Assembly (NCBI RefSeq): GCF_001590985.1
Contig: NZ_BCTX01000044.1
Coordinates: 1 to 41,632, forward strand
Length of the DNA stretch: 41,632 bases
DNA from: Novosphingobium naphthalenivorans NBRC 102051
GTDB taxonomy: Bacteria; Pseudomonadota; Alphaproteobacteria; Sphingomonadales; Sphingomonadaceae
Direction of reading: 5' to 3'
Positions 40,742 through 41,632 of this stretch are shown here, piece after piece. The notes under the pieces were generated by a model. It saw only the letters and a program-made list of their open reading frames with translations. It did not search any database and was not told the DNA's origin. Position numbers and translations under genes: made by a program. The number at the start of each line of letters is the position of its first letter. The first letter of the stretch is position 1.

Positions 40742-41611
40742 ATGAAAATCGCCTTCATCGGCTTGGGCAACATGGGCGGCGGCATGGCCGCAAATCTCAT
40801 CAAGGCTGGCCACGAGGTCCACGCTTTCGATCTTTCCGAAGATGCGCGCGCCCGGGCGAAGGAAAGTGGTTGCAAGACCTATTCCGCCATTTCCGATGCC
40901 GTGGCGGAGGTGGAGGCGGTCGTTACCATGCTGCCCAACGGTTCGATCGTGAAGGCGGTCTATACCGGCGACGTCATCGGCAAGGCCCCCAAGGGTGCGC
41001 TGTTCCTCGATTGCTCGACGATTGATGTCGCCACCGCGCGCGAAGTTGCCGGACTGGCTGAGGATGCGGGCTATACCATGGTCGATGCGCCTGTGTCGGG
41101 CGGGATCGCGGCGGCCAATGGCGGCACGCTGACGTTCATGGTCGGTGGCAGCGATGAGGCGTTCGAGAAGGCCAAACCCGTGCTCGAACCGATGGCCAAG
41201 GCGGTGATCCATGCCGGGGCGATCGGTGCGGGGCAAGTGGCCAAGATGTGTAACAACATGCTGCTGGCGATCCACATGATCGGCACTTGCGAGGCATTGG
41301 CGCTGGCGGAAAAGGCCGGGCTCGACCCGCAGACGTTTTACGACATCTCCTCCAGGTCGACCGGCTACTGCTGGTCGCTCAACGACTATACCCCGGCACC
41401 GGGGATCGGCGCGGCCAGCCCGGCGGACAACGATTATCAGGGCGGCTTTGCCTCTGCGCTGATGCTCAAGGACTTGCGGCTGGCCATGGCCGGGGCCAGT
41501 GATGCGGGCGCCACGGTCCCGCTTGGCGAACACGCGACGAAGATCTACGAGGCCTTCGTGGAAGCTGGCGGCGGTGGCAAGGACTTCGGCGCGATCTACA
41601 CGACATTGTGA
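40742..41611 (+). CDS. mmsB: 3-hydroxyisobutyrate dehydrogenase
   Basis: A 289-residue beta-hydroxyacid dehydrogenase that oxidises 3-hydroxyisobutyrate to methylmalonate semialdehyde with NAD. The Rossmann motif is GLGNMG (7-12), the substrate motif DAPVSGGIAAANGGTLTFM (115-133), and the catalytic Lys168 lies in GAGQVAKMCNNMLL. The C-terminal helical domain ends SLNDYTPAPGIGAASPAD and DFGAIYTTL. Its product is the substrate of MmsA at the start of the operon, which closes the pathway. It is separated from the preceding genes by a 90-base palindromic repeat; GGGAGAGAACAC precedes the ATG. The gene is complete before the window ends. Confidence 0.94.
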   Translation: MKIAFIGLGNMGGGMAANLIKAGHEVHAFDLSEDARARAKESGCKTYSAISDAVAEVEAVVTMLPNGSIVKAVYTGDVIGKAPKGALFLDCSTIDVATAREVAGLAEDAGYTMVDAPVSGGIAAANGGTLTFMVGGSDEAFEKAKPVLEPMAKAVIHAGAIGAGQVAKMCNNMLLAIHMIGTCEALALAEKAGLDPQTFYDISSRSTGYCWSLNDYTPAPGIGAASPADNDYQGGFASALMLKDLRLAMAGASDAGATVPLGEHATKIYEAFVEAGGGGKDFGAIYTTL

Positions 41612-41632
41612 GGGCGGCCACGCTAGGGCCAA

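Overview
The window (about 41.6 kb, GC-rich) is a chromosomal segment of an alphaproteobacterium, most likely a sphingomonad (Novosphingobium or Sphingobium type). This rests on protein recognition (cysteine-free RecO, UbiK, HWE kinase, MetZ, CoA-acylating MmsA), strong G/C bias at third codon positions, and dispersed intergenic palindromes of a kind common in sphingomonads. No species call is possible from the sequence alone.

Layout. 1-840: two abutting fragments of IS3-family elements in opposite orientation. They border an Old Yellow Enzyme gene whose 5' end is missing, followed by three short-chain dehydrogenases (to 4180), the remains of a catabolic cluster. 4206-7611: an ECF sigma factor/anti-sigma pair, a divergent secreted subtilisin-like protease, and a Gly/Ala/Ser-rich exported protein. 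A 13-bp perfect inverted repeat lies between the divergent genes, and a matching motif lies before the Gly-rich gene. 7640-8295: a tyrosine recombinase remnant beside tRNA-Gln(TTG), the scar of an integrated element. 8406-13746: housekeeping and small genes (yghU-type GST, ilvE, a lipoprotein, TlyA, TspO, UbiK) and a tiny ORF with an unusually strong Shine-Dalgarno sequence. 13771-22949: recO, leuB, a GT2-GtrA fusion, a PMT-type mannosyltransferase, metZ, a HWE histidine kinase that appears to start with CTG, and apaG. 22956-35908: a globin-coupled chemoreceptor, LysR and LacI regulators, VOC proteins, htpX, a nitronate monooxygenase, a PaaG-like crotonase, a cold-shock protein, a spermidine-synthase-fold protein, an acyltransferase-3, an alpha/beta hydrolase and a flavin reductase. 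36030-41611: a valine/isobutyrate degradation operon (mmsA, isobutyryl-CoA dehydrogenase, HIBYL-CoA hydrolase, enoyl-CoA hydratase, mmsB) divergent from a LysR gene.

How the genes work together. The last operon encodes the steps from isobutyryl-CoA to propionyl-CoA. The GT2-GtrA protein and the PMT protein could form a donor/acceptor pair for mannosylation at the membrane. The ECF module reads as a self-contained envelope response: sigma and anti-sigma share one translationally coupled operon, and the protease and Gly-rich protein are probable targets. This module is the best candidate for something not yet described, although each protein belongs to a known family.
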